Shown piece after piece: positions 8,015 through 15,190 of a DNA stretch of 32,689 bases; the stretch's first letter is position 1, and the number at the start of each line of letters is the position of its first letter. The notes under the pieces are model-generated. The model was not told the DNA's origin. It did not search any database and saw only the letters and a list, made by a program, of their open reading frames with translations. The translations under genes and the position numbers were made by a program. The DNA is from a virus: the IMG/VR virus record IMGVR_UViG_3300031521_000238, positions 1 through 32,689 of that record. One strand, written 5' to 3'.

Positions 8015-9150
8015 AGTTATTAGTTGGGCAGGACATAGGAAGTTATTCATTTTCGCCTGGGTTATCCAATATTGGCACAGTAACTCTAACGTTGCCATAT
8101 TCAATTAAGCCAGAGCAATTACTTTTAGTTACAAACGTAACGGACGGGATAATTCTTTATAATTTTGCTGATAGTTCAGCTCATGGATCATTTAATAATG
8201 GTGTACTGACATTATTGCTTGACACAAGTTCCATGAGTTCAAGCGATTCATTGCAGATTTATATTGATGTTCCTACCGAAGAAAACATTTATGAAATTGA
8301 ACCGATCCAAGAAAAATATACTTATGATACTAATCTTTCTAATGTTCTTGGTACTAAAATAGCAAATGATGGGCTTGGCAATATACAGACCAAGTCAATA
8401 TTTCAGTCCAGCAAATACCAAGGTATATTACGGAATGCTCAAGATGAGTTTTCAGTTAATTGCGAAGGTTATCAGACTGCCGCAATTCAATTATCGAGCA
8501 CATGGGCTGGGACAGTAACATTTGAAGTGAATGTAAACGGCGGTGATTACTTGCCTATAAACGGGTTTGCGATTAACAGTCCCACAGCCGTATCTGGTTC
8601 AACCACTAACGGGATATACCGTTTTAGCGTATCAGCATTGACACGAATACGCGCACGATTCTCGGCTTATACATCGGGGGCATGTACTGTAGCCATCGTT
8701 CTTTCAGCAGGAGAAGCAGTTGTCAGTACTGGCAACGTGCAAAGAGTGCAAGGCTCACAAGGTCAGGATATAAGCCAACGTGCTACTACTTTTGAGTCTA
8801 ATACTTTTGATACTAACTTATCCAACGTGTTAGGGAATACTGCATTATGGCGCAACGGCTTTACTGGACTTGAGTTTGCAGTCGCTCCCACAATTAACCC
8901 TGCCCAGCCAGCAACTTATCCATCAAATCAATTCGCACAATATCCACAAATATTTCCACGATTGCGAGTCGAAAGCGCAGGAAGTCAAAAGCTGCCATTT
9001 GCTCAAGAGGCAAACACAAACCAAATGTTAGTATCCAACCCATCGGCCGTAACGCTTTTGGAACAGATTCTAATTCAACTCACGCTGCTGAATAACAACT
9101 ATGCAGCATTAAATAATATGCCGTTGCCATTAGGGCAAACGAATATATAG
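8011..9150 (+). CDS. Putative virion protein with internal repeat
   Basis: 379 residues, beta-rich, rich in Ser/Thr/Asn/Gln, no signal peptide. Two copies of a T-x-D-TNLSNVLG phrase lie near residues 105 and 265 (YDTNLSNVLG and FDTNLSNVLG) and bracket a central domain with SSTWAGTVTFEVNVNGGDY, a jelly-roll-like pattern. The C-terminus ends with a helix-like LEQILIQLTLLNN. It is translationally coupled to the small gene upstream, and 10 nt separate it from the next virion gene. A structural role is inferred from neighbours and composition. The exact location in the particle is unknown. Confidence 0.55.
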   Translation: MKLLVGQDIGSYSFSPGLSNIGTVTLTLPYSIKPEQLLLVTNVTDGIILYNFADSSAHGSFNNGVLTLLLDTSSMSSSDSLQIYIDVPTEENIYEIEPIQEKYTYDTNLSNVLGTKIANDGLGNIQTKSIFQSSKYQGILRNAQDEFSVNCEGYQTAAIQLSSTWAGTVTFEVNVNGGDYLPINGFAINSPTAVSGSTTNGIYRFSVSALTRIRARFSAYTSGACTVAIVLSAGEAVVSTGNVQRVQGSQGQDISQRATTFESNTFDTNLSNVLGNTALWRNGFTGLEFAVAPTINPAQPATYPSNQFAQYPQIFPRLRVESAGSQKLPFAQEANTNQMLVSNPSAVTLLEQILIQLTLLNNNYAALNNMPLPLGQTNI

Positions 9151-9160
9151 GAGAAAATAA

Positions 9161-9784
9161 ATGTTAGCAGAAGGCCGTCAAGGGCTTGTCCCTCTTGGTA
9201 ATGGTGCGCCAGGCGTAGTTCGTCTGGACAAAACCAGCGCACTGGTAAACTCACAGGCACATGGTTCATACACTGAGCCAGCGTTGCAGTCTAAATTAAT
9301 GATCGCGTGTAATGCCGCTGCTGGAGTCGCTCCCGGTACTGCATTAAGTACAACGCCTCCATTGGCTATCTGGAATCCACCTTCCAGCGGTTACAATCTT
9401 TCAGTATTGAAAGCTACTGTTGGTTATGTTTCCGGTACTCTTGGAGCTGGAACTATTGCCTATGCTGTAGTCCCAAATCAGACGACTGTACCGTCAACTG
9501 GTACTGAAATTGTCCCGCAATGTACTAATATTGGCGCTCCCCGTGGTGTCGGTCGTGCATTCTCTGGATCAACTCTTGCTGCTACTCCGACCCTGTTGCG
9601 TCCGGGCTGGACTGTAGGCGCATTTGTTAGTACTACTGCATTACAGGCAACCGATGAATGTAACTTAGTCGATGGTGCTATTATCATACCACCCGGAACC
9701 GCATTAGTATTGCAAGAAATTGGTGCCGCTGGTACTACTCCGCTTGTGATTTTTGCTTGCGAATGGGAAGAAATACCCGTATAA
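9161..9784 (+). CDS. Probable abundant virion protein (207 residues)
   Basis: A Gly/Ala/Thr/Pro-rich beta protein ending PLVIFACEWEEIPV, a type of C-terminus often seen in small phage structural proteins. Its Arg codons are all CGT and it favours GGT, GCT and ACT. That bias is shared with the major capsid and major tail genes but not with the terminase or portal, and suggests high expression. The leader TAGGAGAAAATAA is a strong ribosome site. It is the last plus-strand gene before a perfect bidirectional terminator hairpin. It could be a head decoration or fibre-cap protein; no family can be named with confidence. Confidence 0.6.
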   Translation: MLAEGRQGLVPLGNGAPGVVRLDKTSALVNSQAHGSYTEPALQSKLMIACNAAAGVAPGTALSTTPPLAIWNPPSSGYNLSVLKATVGYVSGTLGAGTIAYAVVPNQTTVPSTGTEIVPQCTNIGAPRGVGRAFSGSTLAATPTLLRPGWTVGAFVSTTALQATDECNLVDGAIIIPPGTALVLQEIGAAGTTPLVIFACEWEEIPV

Positions 9785-9791
9785 CCATAAA

Positions 9792-9825
9792 AATAAAGCC
9801 ATGGGTTAATCGCCATGGCTTTATT
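9792..9825. terminator. Bidirectional intrinsic terminator
   Basis: A perfect 13-bp inverted repeat, AATAAAGCCATGG (9792-9804) and CCATGGCTTTATT (9813-9825), with an 8-nt loop. It is AT-rich on both outer flanks, so it can act in both directions. It lies exactly between the convergent genes 9161-9784 (+) and 9841-10092 (-), which supports the call. Confidence 0.85.
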
Positions 9826-9840
9826 AATTCAATCTGTTAT

Positions 9841-10092
9841 TTAATTAATCCCATTATCCAATAATTCTAAGTCATCGTCAAAGTCTGACTCATCAATTGA
9901 ATTGATTTTTTCAATGCCAGTTTTTAGGATTTCTATAATAAAATCCTCATCTCCAATTACATCGTCCATTTTCATTAATTCGCTGGCTTCAAATTGATCA
10001 TTAGCGACAATCATAAATAATTCGCCATCGTTAATGGTTAATGTAATCGAAACATTTTGATTAGCATTCAATAAATCAATTAATTGTTTCAT
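9841..10092 (-). CDS. Small acidic protein of the minus-strand cassette
   Basis: 83 residues starting MKQLIDLLNANQNVSITLTI. A short beta-rich N-terminal half (SITLTINDGELFMIVAN) is followed by a strongly acidic C-terminal half (many D/E, DFDDDLELLD). No domain recognised. It overlaps the end of the upstream RHH gene by 17 nt, so the two are co-expressed, and its 3' end faces the bidirectional terminator. Pairing of a basic DNA-binding RHH with an acidic partner recalls regulator/partner or antitoxin/toxin pairs, but no toxin signature is present. Confidence 0.6.
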   Translation of the reverse strand: MKQLIDLLNANQNVSITLTINDGELFMIVANDQFEASELMKMDDVIGDEDFIIEILKTGIEKINSIDESDFDDDLELLDNGIN

Positions 10093-10318
10093 TTTTCTTT
10101 GACTTCTTTATGATTTGACCGCTCAACTCGGCCTCACCATGCATTAAACCAATGGACGGCTTACCACCAGACCCCATATCGCTAATCACAGGCTTTTGAT
10201 AATCAACTGCCTCTTCTACCATATCAGCAAGCAAGCGGTTGATTGTTCGATTCTTTTGGATAGCTTTAATTTTGAATCGGTCCCATACGTTTTGATCTAC
10301 TGGAATGTCACAATGCAT
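10076..10318 (-). CDS. Ribbon-helix-helix DNA-binding protein
   Basis: 80 residues starting MHCDIPVDQNVWDRFKIKAI. The N-terminal strand plus two helices (to about residue 38, VEEAV) match the Arc/MetJ-type ribbon-helix-helix fold. The C-terminal 40 residues are a flexible basic tail. Start set at ATG 10318 because GGGGG lies 7 nt upstream; the longer 119-residue frame has no ribosome site and runs through the promoter. It is transcribed against the structural operon with its own consensus-like promoter. RHH proteins usually bind operators as dimers of dimers and regulate their own gene. A matching inverted repeat sits in its promoter. It could be a phage moron regulator or an antitoxin. Confidence 0.7.
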   Translation of the reverse strand: MHCDIPVDQNVWDRFKIKAIQKNRTINRLLADMVEEAVDYQKPVISDMGSGGKPSIGLMHGEAELSGQIIKKSKKNETIN

Positions 10319-10342
10319 AATTAATCCCCCATAAATTAAGCC

Positions 10343-10371
10343 ATAGTAATCTAATTTAATTACCATGTCAA
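10343..10371 (-). promoter_or_regulatory. Promoter and operator-like repeat for the RHH cassette
   Basis: On the minus strand, TTGACA (10366-10371) and TACTAT (10343-10348) are 17 bp apart, a near-consensus sigma70 promoter. An interrupted inverted repeat, ATAGTAAT (10343-10350) and ATTACCAT (10359-10366), 7/8 matched with an 8-nt spacer, covers the -10 and touches the -35. This is a fitting binding site for the RHH product. The other side of this 122-bp gap leads into the ferritin gene. Confidence 0.65.
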
Positions 10372-10440
10372 CCATTAGTGATAAATATGTAAAAATGGAA
10401 TTACTATACATTATGGACATTTTGCAACTAATCATCTATT

Positions 10441-10992
10441 ATGAACGGCATGGGAATGTTGCCACGGACAATACTTGACTTGCTCCAAAATCAGTATAAG
10501 CACGAGTCGGCCAATCACTTTAGATATATAGCCCGATCATCTTGGGCTAATAAACGTGGTTTTAATAATACAGCCGTCTATTTTGCAAAAGAAGCTAATG
10601 GGGAGTTAAAGCATTCAAGTATTGTTCGGGACTACATTGAACAAAGAAATGAAGCAGTAGAGCCAAGCGGTTTTGCTTTTGATGATTCGAGTATTTTCAA
10701 AACATTCGATGAGCTTTTCACGACTGCCTTAAAAGTTGAACAAGAAACCACTGACCTATTGAATAACATTTATCAAGAAGCGATTGCTGTTGGCGATTTT
10801 ATGACGTCAACTTGGGTACAGCAACTGATTACCGAGCAAATCGAAGAGGAAAATATTTACCAAACAATTATTGACCGAATGATTCAGCGTGGTGGTGGCG
10901 GCGATGAAGTTACCGCATTAAACAATTTCCGAAAGGATCAATCGGCGTCGCATGACCTTGATGCGTGGATAGGTGAAACATTTAATGACTAA
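10441..10992 (+). CDS. Ferritin (non-heme, diiron ferroxidase type)
   Basis: 183 residues forming a four-helix ferritin that can be aligned along its length with E. coli FtnA. The ferroxidase ligands are all present: E22 (YKHES), E55 and H58 (NGELKH), E100 (LKVEQ), Q133 (TEQIEEE) and E136 for a third site. A Gly-rich D-E turn (QRGGGGDE) and a short last helix follow, then a ~16-residue tail. Such proteins oxidise Fe(II) and store it as ferric mineral in 24-mer shells. No heme-ligand Met is seen, so it is not a bacterioferritin. The start is uncertain: ATG 10441 lacks a ribosome site, and Met6 (10456) aligns best with the FtnA start. The 3' end overlaps the protease start by 8 nt, placing it in the capsid operon. 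Confidence 0.88.
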   Translation: MNGMGMLPRTILDLLQNQYKHESANHFRYIARSSWANKRGFNNTAVYFAKEANGELKHSSIVRDYIEQRNEAVEPSGFAFDDSSIFKTFDELFTTALKVEQETTDLLNNIYQEAIAVGDFMTSTWVQQLITEQIEEENIYQTIIDRMIQRGGGGDEVTALNNFRKDQSASHDLDAWIGETFND

Positions 10993-11938
10993 AGAAAAGA
11001 TCGGCAAGTTTACCGTCAAGCAAGTCGGCGCTGAATCTGATCGTGTATTGCGATTTATTGGCACCGATGAAAGTGAAGATCGTGACGGGGACATTATCAA
11101 GGCTAATGGCTGGAAGTTTGAAAACTTTTTTAAGAATCCAGTTTTTTTGCCATTCCACGATTACAGCAAAGTTCCAATTGGTAAGTGTATAAACGTTCAG
11201 CAATCTCCCGGTTCAACTGGCACAAGTTTTGATATTAAGTTTCCCAGTATTTCCGAATTGTGTAGCGATCCTGAGCATCCAAGCCAAGAGGCAAAATTAG
11301 CTGATACCATTTATATGGCATATAAACATGGTTACATGAATGCCGTTTCTGTTGGCTTTATTGGCCTCGAATCGGTTAAACGTGAAGATCAAAAAGAATT
11401 ACCCGACTGGATGCGCGGGAATATTTTTACCTCTCAGGAATTGCTTGAACTGTCAGCCGTATCCGTTCCCTCTAATCCAAATGCATTACTACAAGCAAGG
11501 TCCGCCAAGGGAATGAAGCCTGACCAATTAAAGATGCTTGAAGAAATACTAAAAGAAAAACCTAACCAGGAGGCCGAAGAAATGACGCCCGATCAAGTAG
11601 AGAAATCAATAGCCGAGGCAATTAAACCATTGCAAGAAGAAATCAAGGCATTGAAAGAAGAAAAGCAACTGCACGCACAAGAAAAAGCAGGGGCAAAGAT
11701 TAGCGCCGATACCAAGAAACAAATGCAGGAATGCTATGACCATGTATCAAAGGGCATCGGTGTTCTAAAAGGTTTGATGGATGGTAGCGGTGAAGAGCCA
11801 GAGGGCCAAGTATCCGATAAACCAGGTACTGAACAAAGCCCCAATGTGCCAGCGCCAGAGAAAACTTATAAAGGGATCGATCTAAATAAGATTGATTTTA
11901 AGAAATATGAATCCGCTTCTGCCTCGAAAGCAGAATAA
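10985..11938 (+). CDS. HK97-type prohead protease with C-terminal coiled-coil extension
   Basis: Peptidase S78 (U35) family; it cuts the capsid protein's scaffold region during maturation. ATG 10985 is chosen because AGGTGA (10971-10976) lies 8 nt upstream. The GTG at 10973 is in frame but less likely. Catalytic His58 is in PFHDYS, catalytic Ser122 in AVSVGF, and LSAVSVPSNPNAL follows, all typical. Residues after about 175 form a long charged helical region (EAEEMTPDQVEKSIAEAI, IKALKEEKQL) and a Pro/Gly/Glu-rich tail to residue 317, which could serve as an internal scaffold. Overlap with the ferritin gene couples the two translations. Confidence 0.92.
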   Translation: MTKEKIGKFTVKQVGAESDRVLRFIGTDESEDRDGDIIKANGWKFENFFKNPVFLPFHDYSKVPIGKCINVQQSPGSTGTSFDIKFPSISELCSDPEHPSQEAKLADTIYMAYKHGYMNAVSVGFIGLESVKREDQKELPDWMRGNIFTSQELLELSAVSVPSNPNALLQARSAKGMKPDQLKMLEEILKEKPNQEAEEMTPDQVEKSIAEAIKPLQEEIKALKEEKQLHAQEKAGAKISADTKKQMQECYDHVSKGIGVLKGLMDGSGEEPEGQVSDKPGTEQSPNVPAPEKTYKGIDLNKIDFKKYESASASKAE

Positions 11939-11956
11939 GACTTAGGAGGTCTAACT

Positions 11957-13177
11957 ATGTCGGAAGTTGCCAAAACTGCCGCCGAAGTACAGTTTGAATC
12001 TCTGCTTGCTCAGGCAGAGGCTAAAGGCGCTAAAGAAGCCTTGGATAAATTAGCCGCAGGCACCGTTGATAAAAGTATCGGCGCTGCTATTACTGGCGGT
12101 TCTATTGATCCTGTCGATCCTGTATTTGGCGATGTTGTTTGTCCCAAGGAAATTACCGCCGCTCGTTTCGTAAAATTGCTTGCCCGCTCTGGTGGCAATG
12201 CTGACCGCATGAGTGAGTTTGCCAAGGCCATGCATCCCCATGATAAGCTGTTGTATCAGTCTATCGGTCAAAAAGCATTGGGCGCAAATATCCCAAGCGA
12301 TGGTGGTATTACCGTACCTCAGATTTTAGCGTCTGAAATCATTATGCCATTGTATACCAAGATTGGCGTTACTAAACTTGGTGGCCGTCGCGTGCCTCTG
12401 TTGAATGGTAATATGACCTTGCCCCGTATTGACACCTCTGCATCCGTTGGCTGGATTGGTGAAAATGCCGTGGCCGGTGTATCTCAGCAAGTAACTGGCG
12501 ATACTAAATTGAACGTCAAGAAATTGGGCGTTATTACTCCGATCAGCAATGATTTACTCCGCTCCGCCGATATTGCCGCCGACCAATGGGTATTGGATGA
12601 TATCCGCAATCGTATGTTTGTCGAAATGGATCGGGCCATGTTGTACGGTAGCAATAGCCAGTATCAGCCCGGTGGATTGGCTACTTTGTTGCCTTCTGCG
12701 AATATTCAGGGATCCAGCTCCACGGCATTTACTACCACTTTAATTACCACCTTGTATGGTGCTTTGCAACAGGCTAATGTAATGTTCCTGAGTCCCGGAA
12801 TTATCATCAATGGCGCTACCGAATCGTATCTGATGAACTTGACTACCACTACCGGTGCATTCTTGTTCTATCAGGAAATGGTCCAGAACAAGACTATCCG
12901 TGGCATTCCTTATGCAGTTTCCAACAATGCATCCTATACCGCTGGTAGCCCTGCCTATGTTGACTTCTTCATTGGCGACTGGTCCGAGTTTATCATCGGT
13001 ACCCAAGGCGATTTGATGGTAGAAACCAGCCGCGATGGTTCCTATGAATCCGGTGGATCGACCTATAGCGCCCTGTCCCGTGACCAGACTATTGTTCGTG
13101 TGTTGAGCTTGCAGGATTACGCAATCCGCCATACTGCATCGTTTATTATGTATACCGCTAAACTGGCAACCAGCTAA
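11957..13177 (+). CDS. Major capsid protein, HK97 fold
   Basis: 406 residues. The N-terminal ~100 residues are helical and Ala/Lys/Glu-rich (FESLLAQAEAKGAKEALD), like the removable delta domain. The core begins about residue 110 with PSDGGITVPQILASEIIMP. Other typical marks are VGWIGENAVAG, LGVITPISNDLLRSAD, MDRAMLYGSN and the final RHTASFIMYTAKLA. The start has a perfect AGGAGGT ribosome site. Codon use is shifted to CGT/CGC, CTG and GGT, consistent with the highest expression. The assembled shell would be built by this protein and processed by the upstream protease. Confidence 0.95.
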   Translation: MSEVAKTAAEVQFESLLAQAEAKGAKEALDKLAAGTVDKSIGAAITGGSIDPVDPVFGDVVCPKEITAARFVKLLARSGGNADRMSEFAKAMHPHDKLLYQSIGQKALGANIPSDGGITVPQILASEIIMPLYTKIGVTKLGGRRVPLLNGNMTLPRIDTSASVGWIGENAVAGVSQQVTGDTKLNVKKLGVITPISNDLLRSADIAADQWVLDDIRNRMFVEMDRAMLYGSNSQYQPGGLATLLPSANIQGSSSTAFTTTLITTLYGALQQANVMFLSPGIIINGATESYLMNLTTTTGAFLFYQEMVQNKTIRGIPYAVSNNASYTAGSPAYVDFFIGDWSEFIIGTQGDLMVETSRDGSYESGGSTYSALSRDQTIVRVLSLQDYAIRHTASFIMYTAKLATS

Positions 13178-13188
13178 TAGCGATTGTG

Positions 13189-13207
13189 GCCCGGTGAATA
13201 GCCGGGC
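13189..13207 (+). terminator. Hairpin after capsid gene
   Basis: GCCCGG (13189-13194) pairs with CCGGGC (13202-13207) around a 7-nt loop. The tail after it is only TTATT, so it is a weak terminator or mRNA-stabilising hairpin, 12 nt after the capsid stop and before the strong ribosome site of the next gene. Confidence 0.5.
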
Positions 13208-13228
13208 TTATTAAAAGGAGTTTTTAGA

Positions 13229-13672
13229 ATGTTTAGTAATTTTATTAATAAAAACGCCGCTGCTACTGGAATACTGCCAATCATTACCGTTGGTAACGGT
13301 GCAGTTAACGGTGTGGCTGTTAATCGGCAAGGTTATTTGTCGGCTGGCGTAATTTATACCGCTGGTATTTGTCCGTCTGTTCCTACTGGTTTTACTGCCG
13401 CATTGAAAGTACAAGATAGCCCCGATGGTTCTACTGGCTGGGCTGACTTTGCGACTATTACCACTCTGGGGACTGCCGCTGACCTTTCCGCCGCATCCAC
13501 TACGCAATATTTTGACGTCAACATTCGTGGAGCCAAGAAGTTCATTCGCGTTGTGCAGACCTTGACTTTTACCGGTGGTGCTTCTCCCTCCCAATTGGCC
13601 GCAATCGCTGTTGTTTTGGGTGACCAGAATATCGAGCCAGCGGGTGTTTCTGCTACTGTATACGGATCGTAA
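13229..13672 (+). CDS. Putative capsid decoration/accessory protein
   Basis: 147 residues, small, neutral, beta-rich, no Cys clusters except one. A hydrophobic beta core is visible (FTAALKVQDSPDGSTGWADF, KKFIRVVQTLTFTGG, LAAIAVVLGDQ). Proteins with this KKFIRVV...GGSPSQ...VLGD pattern often follow the major capsid gene and are thought to bind the shell. AAAAGGAG precedes the ATG at 9 nt. It is bracketed by GC-rich hairpins (13189-13207 and 13680-13703), so its mRNA may be processed separately. Codon bias suggests high expression. Confidence 0.6.
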   Translation: MFSNFINKNAAATGILPIITVGNGAVNGVAVNRQGYLSAGVIYTAGICPSVPTGFTAALKVQDSPDGSTGWADFATITTLGTAADLSAASTTQYFDVNIRGAKKFIRVVQTLTFTGGASPSQLAAIAVVLGDQNIEPAGVSATVYGS

Positions 13673-13679
13673 TTTAATA

Positions 13680-13703
13680 ATGGCCCTGAGTAATCGGGGC
13701 CAT
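13680..13703 (+). other. GC-rich hairpin between head and neck genes
   Basis: ATGGCCC (13680-13686) pairs perfectly with GGGCCAT (13697-13703) around a 10-nt loop. No T-run follows, so a processing or stability element is more likely than a terminator. Confidence 0.5.
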
Positions 13704-13716
13704 ACATGGGGATGGA

Positions 13717-14391
13717 ATGGGTAATCTTACAACAATTGCAAATGTTAAAACACTCTTGCAAATTAGCGATATATCGCAAGATTCCATTTTGTCCCTATTG
13801 ATTGGCTCTGTCTCGGCGCAAATAGAATCATATTGCAATCGGTCATTTGGCTATTCTGCATATGTTGAAACGTTATCATCTAATAATCGCCAGATTCTGC
13901 AATTACAGCAATGGCCTATTAAACAAATAACCTTTATTAAGCAATCGGGGAATACTCTTGTGTCAGGACAAGATTATCAAATCTATCCCCAATATCTTAA
14001 TGCCGGTCAAGTTTATCGTGGAAGTGGCTGGACTGGCCCGTCATGGGTTAGGGGATTAACCGCCGATCCATACGCCGGGGATTTTATCTATGAAGTTAGC
14101 TATTCGGCTGGATATGTCTTACCCGGTACTATTGCGCCAACTCCGCCGCCAATGGTTGACAATTTACCCGCTGATTTAGAGTTTGCGGCAATGTCCATGG
14201 TAACAAAAGCATATGGCCTTATTAATTCTGGTAATCTTGGAGAAAATCTATCATCGATTAAAGAAGGCGGATTAGCATACACTTGGGAAAATCCAGCTAA
14301 GATACCATCCGACTTATTCCAGGTTATTGGCGGGATGCCTGTCCAATTTGCTCAATTGCTTAATCCTTATCGAAAGGTGGCATTCGCATGA
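13717..14391 (+). CDS. Head-tail connector, HK97 gp6-like adaptor
   Basis: 224 residues. The N-terminal helices (TIANVKTLLQISDISQDSILSLLIGSVSAQIESYCNRSF) are the classic gp6/gp15-type adaptor signature: these proteins form a ring beneath the portal. A beta-rich middle follows (LQLQQWPIKQITFIKQSGN) and then a C-terminal helical part (LPADLEFAAMSMVTKAYGL). Longer than the ~100-residue HK97 gp6, matching the larger phiE125 gp8-like relatives. The next gene begins in an ATGA overlap, so the neck genes are translated as a set. Confidence 0.8.
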   Translation: MGNLTTIANVKTLLQISDISQDSILSLLIGSVSAQIESYCNRSFGYSAYVETLSSNNRQILQLQQWPIKQITFIKQSGNTLVSGQDYQIYPQYLNAGQVYRGSGWTGPSWVRGLTADPYAGDFIYEVSYSAGYVLPGTIAPTPPPMVDNLPADLEFAAMSMVTKAYGLINSGNLGENLSSIKEGGLAYTWENPAKIPSDLFQVIGGMPVQFAQLLNPYRKVAFA

Positions 14392-14723
14392 TATTGGATA
14401 GGACAATCGAAATATATAGCCGTACTGAAACAATGAATCCAGCCAATGAGGGTATACCGTCCTATACTTATACGTTGGCCAAATCCACTCGCGCCAGTGT
14501 ACAGCCAATCAATCTATCGTCTACTCAATTATCGCAATGGGGCATATCTGACATTGATGCTAATTCTAAGATTGCGTTTTTCCCTGGTCAATTTTTAGAT
14601 GGTCTTGGTTATGTAGTTAAAGACTTAAAAACCTCTGCGCAATATGAAGTTAGAGGATCCAATCAATGGCCTAATCATGTAGAGATGCTTTGCGTCCCAT
14701 ATCAGGGAGGCGATCCATTATGA
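14388..14723 (+). CDS. Head closure / head-tail joining protein
   Basis: 111 residues, beta-barrel-like: MILDRTIEIYSRTETM, an internal STRASVQPIN strand and YVVKDLKTSAQYEVRGSNQWPNHVEML at the end. This order of strands and position after the gp6-like adaptor match the SPP1 gp16/HK97 gp7-type stopper. It starts and ends in ATGA overlaps. Its role would be to close the portal channel and offer a binding face to the tail. Confidence 0.7.
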   Translation: MILDRTIEIYSRTETMNPANEGIPSYTYTLAKSTRASVQPINLSSTQLSQWGISDIDANSKIAFFPGQFLDGLGYVVKDLKTSAQYEVRGSNQWPNHVEMLCVPYQGGDPL

Positions 14724-15190
14724 GTGATTTTAGCAGCCAACTGAATGATGGATTAAAGGCTTTTGATATTTGGGGAGGCCGTGTCCATGACGCACTGGGC
14801 AAGGCGTTGATTGACGGCGCTTTAATGGTTGAAGGATCGGCAAAGCAGAACGTTAATGTTGACACTGGATATACCCGTAATTCTATCACCGAATCACCTC
14901 TCACTGAGGATGGATCGGAATTATTTATTAGGGTTGGCCCGACTGCAAAAAGCGCACCTAACCTTGAATGGGGATCATCGCCGCATCAATCATCTACTAA
15001 TTCGGAAGAGTTTGTTGAATCAATAACCTTATGGGGAAAACGCAAAGGAATGGATGAGTCGGAAATATACCAGCTCATTAAACATATCCGCCAATATGGT
15101 ACTAAACCGCATCCATTTTTAGGACCTGCTTATTATGCAAATATAGAAAAAATTAAGCAGAAGATTAAAGAGGCATTAGGCAAAGCATGA
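14720..15190 (+). CDS. HK97 gp10-like neck/tail component
   Basis: 156 residues from ATG 14720 (MSDFSSQLNDGLKAF), which follows CAGGGAGG at a good distance and overlaps the previous stop (ATGA). The HK97 gp10 family pattern is clear: VDTGYTRNSITESP, LFIRVGPTAKSAPNLEWGS, and KPHPFLGPAYYANI. The family is needed for tail joining or completion. The longer frame from 14690 lacks a ribosome site. Confidence 0.82.
   Translation: MSDFSSQLNDGLKAFDIWGGRVHDALGKALIDGALMVEGSAKQNVNVDTGYTRNSITESPLTEDGSELFIRVGPTAKSAPNLEWGSSPHQSSTNSEEFVESITLWGKRKGMDESEIYQLIKHIRQYGTKPHPFLGPAYYANIEKIKQKIKEALGKA

Noticed and set aside
13211-13779. Minus-strand frames of 127 and 141 residues across the decoration gene
   Set aside because: They overlap each other and the plus-strand gene, cross hairpins, and show no ribosome sites or domains.
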